Below are positions 33,187 to 34,106 of a stretch of DNA of 34,106 bases, piece by piece; the first letter of the stretch is position 1; every line of letters starts with the position of its first letter. A program made the position numbers and the translations under genes. The notes under the pieces were generated by a model. That model did not search any database. It saw only the letters and a program-made list of their open reading frames with translations, and had not been told where the DNA came from. This DNA is from Novacetimonas hansenii JCM 7643 (GTDB taxonomy: Bacteria > Pseudomonadota > Alphaproteobacteria > Acetobacterales > Acetobacteraceae), in the NCBI RefSeq assembly GCF_000964405.1, contig NZ_BANE01000296.1:1-34106 (forward strand), given 5' to 3'.

Positions 33187-33979
33187 GGCGCCTGTCGTGT
33201 CATGGGATATCCTGAGGGCGCAGACATCGGCGCGGATCGGGCTGGCACGCACGGGGGATACGATGTCAGGCGCGCATGTGCGGCAGTTCAGGCATGCGCA
33301 CCTGCGTGCGCGGCATGCCGTGTCCATGGTGATGGAGGTATCACGCCTCGGGCTCGACCGGCCATGGATGGAGGTCGAAAGCGCAGCGCGTGACCGTGAT
33401 GAATTTGTCCGTCGTCCCGACCTGGGGCGGCAGCTCTGCGCCGACAGCCGGGCACGCCTTGTGCAGGCGGGACATGATCGCGCGGTCTCTGGTCCTGATG
33501 CCTATGGTCCCGGGCGCTTCTATGACATCGTGTTTGTGATTGCCGACGGATTGTCGGCCCGCGCGGCAGAACGACAGGCGGCGGGGGTGCTGTCCGGGGT
33601 TTTGCCGCTTCTGACGGGGTGGCGTATCGCACCTCTGGTGGTTGCCCATCGTGCCCGTGTGGCGTTGGGCGATGAAATTGCCACCTGCCTGAACGCGTGC
33701 AGTGTGGTCATGATGATTGGCGAACGCCCCGGCCTTGAATGTGCCGAAAGCCTGAGCCTGTACATGACATGGAACCCGCATCCCGGCATGCGTGATTCCG
33801 CACGCAACTGCATTTCCAATATCCATGGACAGGGGGGACAGTCGCCGGTGACGGCGGCAAACCGCCTGGCATGGCTGCTGAAGAATGCGCGCCAATGCGG
33901 GTATAGCGGTATCAACCTCAAGGATGAAACCTGCCTTATCGAAGGGGGCGTCTCTTACGCATTATTAGGTAAAGGCTGA
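33179..33979 (+). CDS. eutC: Ethanolamine ammonia-lyase small subunit
   Basis: A 266-residue EutC, the cobalamin-binding partner of EutB. Characteristic blocks are TSARIGLARTG, QFRHAHLRARHAV near the N-terminus, FVIADGLSARA, the cobalamin-region IGERPGL, and RNCISNIHGQG near the C-terminus. It lacks part of the N-terminal extension of the 295-residue E. coli protein. The ATG at 33179 overlaps the eutB stop (ATGAGTAA) and has GGGGAGG 7 nt upstream, so translation is coupled. The nearby ATG at 33173 is too close to that site. Only 127 bp follow to the window end. Confidence 0.95.
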   Translation: MSKAPVVSWDILRAQTSARIGLARTGDTMSGAHVRQFRHAHLRARHAVSMVMEVSRLGLDRPWMEVESAARDRDEFVRRPDLGRQLCADSRARLVQAGHDRAVSGPDAYGPGRFYDIVFVIADGLSARAAERQAAGVLSGVLPLLTGWRIAPLVVAHRARVALGDEIATCLNACSVVMMIGERPGLECAESLSLYMTWNPHPGMRDSARNCISNIHGQGGQSPVTAANRLAWLLKNARQCGYSGINLKDETCLIEGGVSYALLGKG

Positions 33980-34013
33980 GGGTGGAGGCCTGGTAAGGCG
34001 TCTTATGGAGGAC

Positions 34014-34074
34014 TGTTTTCAAAGAGGCCATTGGGCAGTGATGTCGAAGTTTACTTAGAGAGTGTTTGAAAACA
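34014..34074. repeat. 10-bp inverted repeat at the right edge
   Basis: TGTTTTCAAA (34014-34023) and TTTGAAAACA (34065-34074) are perfect complements separated by 41 bp, beginning 35 bp after eutC. The right arm sits in GAGAGTGTTTGAAAAC, which resembles the ends of some IS5-type elements. It could be an insertion-sequence terminus continuing beyond the window or part of a terminator region. The evidence is thin. Confidence 0.35.
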
Positions 34075-34106
34075 AATCATTGATAAAAAACAGGAAAAGT
34101 TTTTGG

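Noticed and set aside
29170..33979. Bacterial microcompartment locus
   Set aside because: No shell-protein (BMC domain) genes or encapsulation-type N-terminal extensions on EutB or EutC are visible in the window.
1..34106. CRISPR array, tRNA, rRNA, prophage or toxin-antitoxin genes
   Set aside because: No regularly spaced repeats, cloverleaf sequences, rRNA blocks or phage/toxin families were recognised on either strand.

Overview
The window looks like a chromosomal segment of an alphaproteobacterial acetic acid bacterium (Acetobacteraceae, perhaps Komagataeibacter or Gluconacetobacter). This is an inference from gene content: an alpha-amino-acid ester hydrolase resembling the Acetobacter turbidans enzyme, an OprB-type sugar porin, TonB receptors, and moderately high GC genes separated by AT-rich spacers. 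There are no rRNA or tRNA genes, CRISPR arrays or phage genes. The one mobile-element trace is a badly decayed IS5-type transposase near 9.93-10.48 kb.

Left region (97-6605, all +): a tight catabolic-looking cluster of SDR, dihydrolipoamide acyltransferase (E2), cyclase-family metal hydrolase, second SDR, MFS carrier, GntR/FadR-type regulator and VOC protein. The matching E1 and E3 subunits are absent and may lie left of the window. The substrate is not evident. Middle region (6.6-14.8 kb, visibly more AT-rich): an OprB porin (+), a ketopantoate-reductase-like enzyme (-), the IS fossil flanked by two strong inverted repeats, a TonB-dependent receptor (-) divergent from an exported YdcF/DUF218 protein (+) with a TTG start, and then a Tat-exported phospholipase C (-).

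Transport region (17.1-22.5 kb): a TonB receptor and an SsuA-like periplasmic binding protein run leftwards. The SsuC-like permease and SsuB-like ATPase run rightwards from the same intergenic region. Together they form one candidate outer-to-inner-membrane importer for sulfonates or related anions, with no desulfonating enzyme in view. An exported ester hydrolase/acylase follows, facing a CLC channel whose motifs (GNNLI, GREGT) match the fluoride-exporting CLC-F clade.

Right region (26.1-34 kb): an AbgB-like amidohydrolase with a recognisable promoter and tandem repeats, RlmJ (23S rRNA methyltransferase), an ethanolamine-type permease, and a divergent operon of a CE4-type deacetylase, eutB and eutC. 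This is a minimal ethanolamine module without microcompartment genes or a reactivase in view. The deacetylase beside eutBC and the split TonB/Ssu importer are the most interesting system-level leads. Nothing in the window clearly qualifies as a wholly new defence or mobile system.
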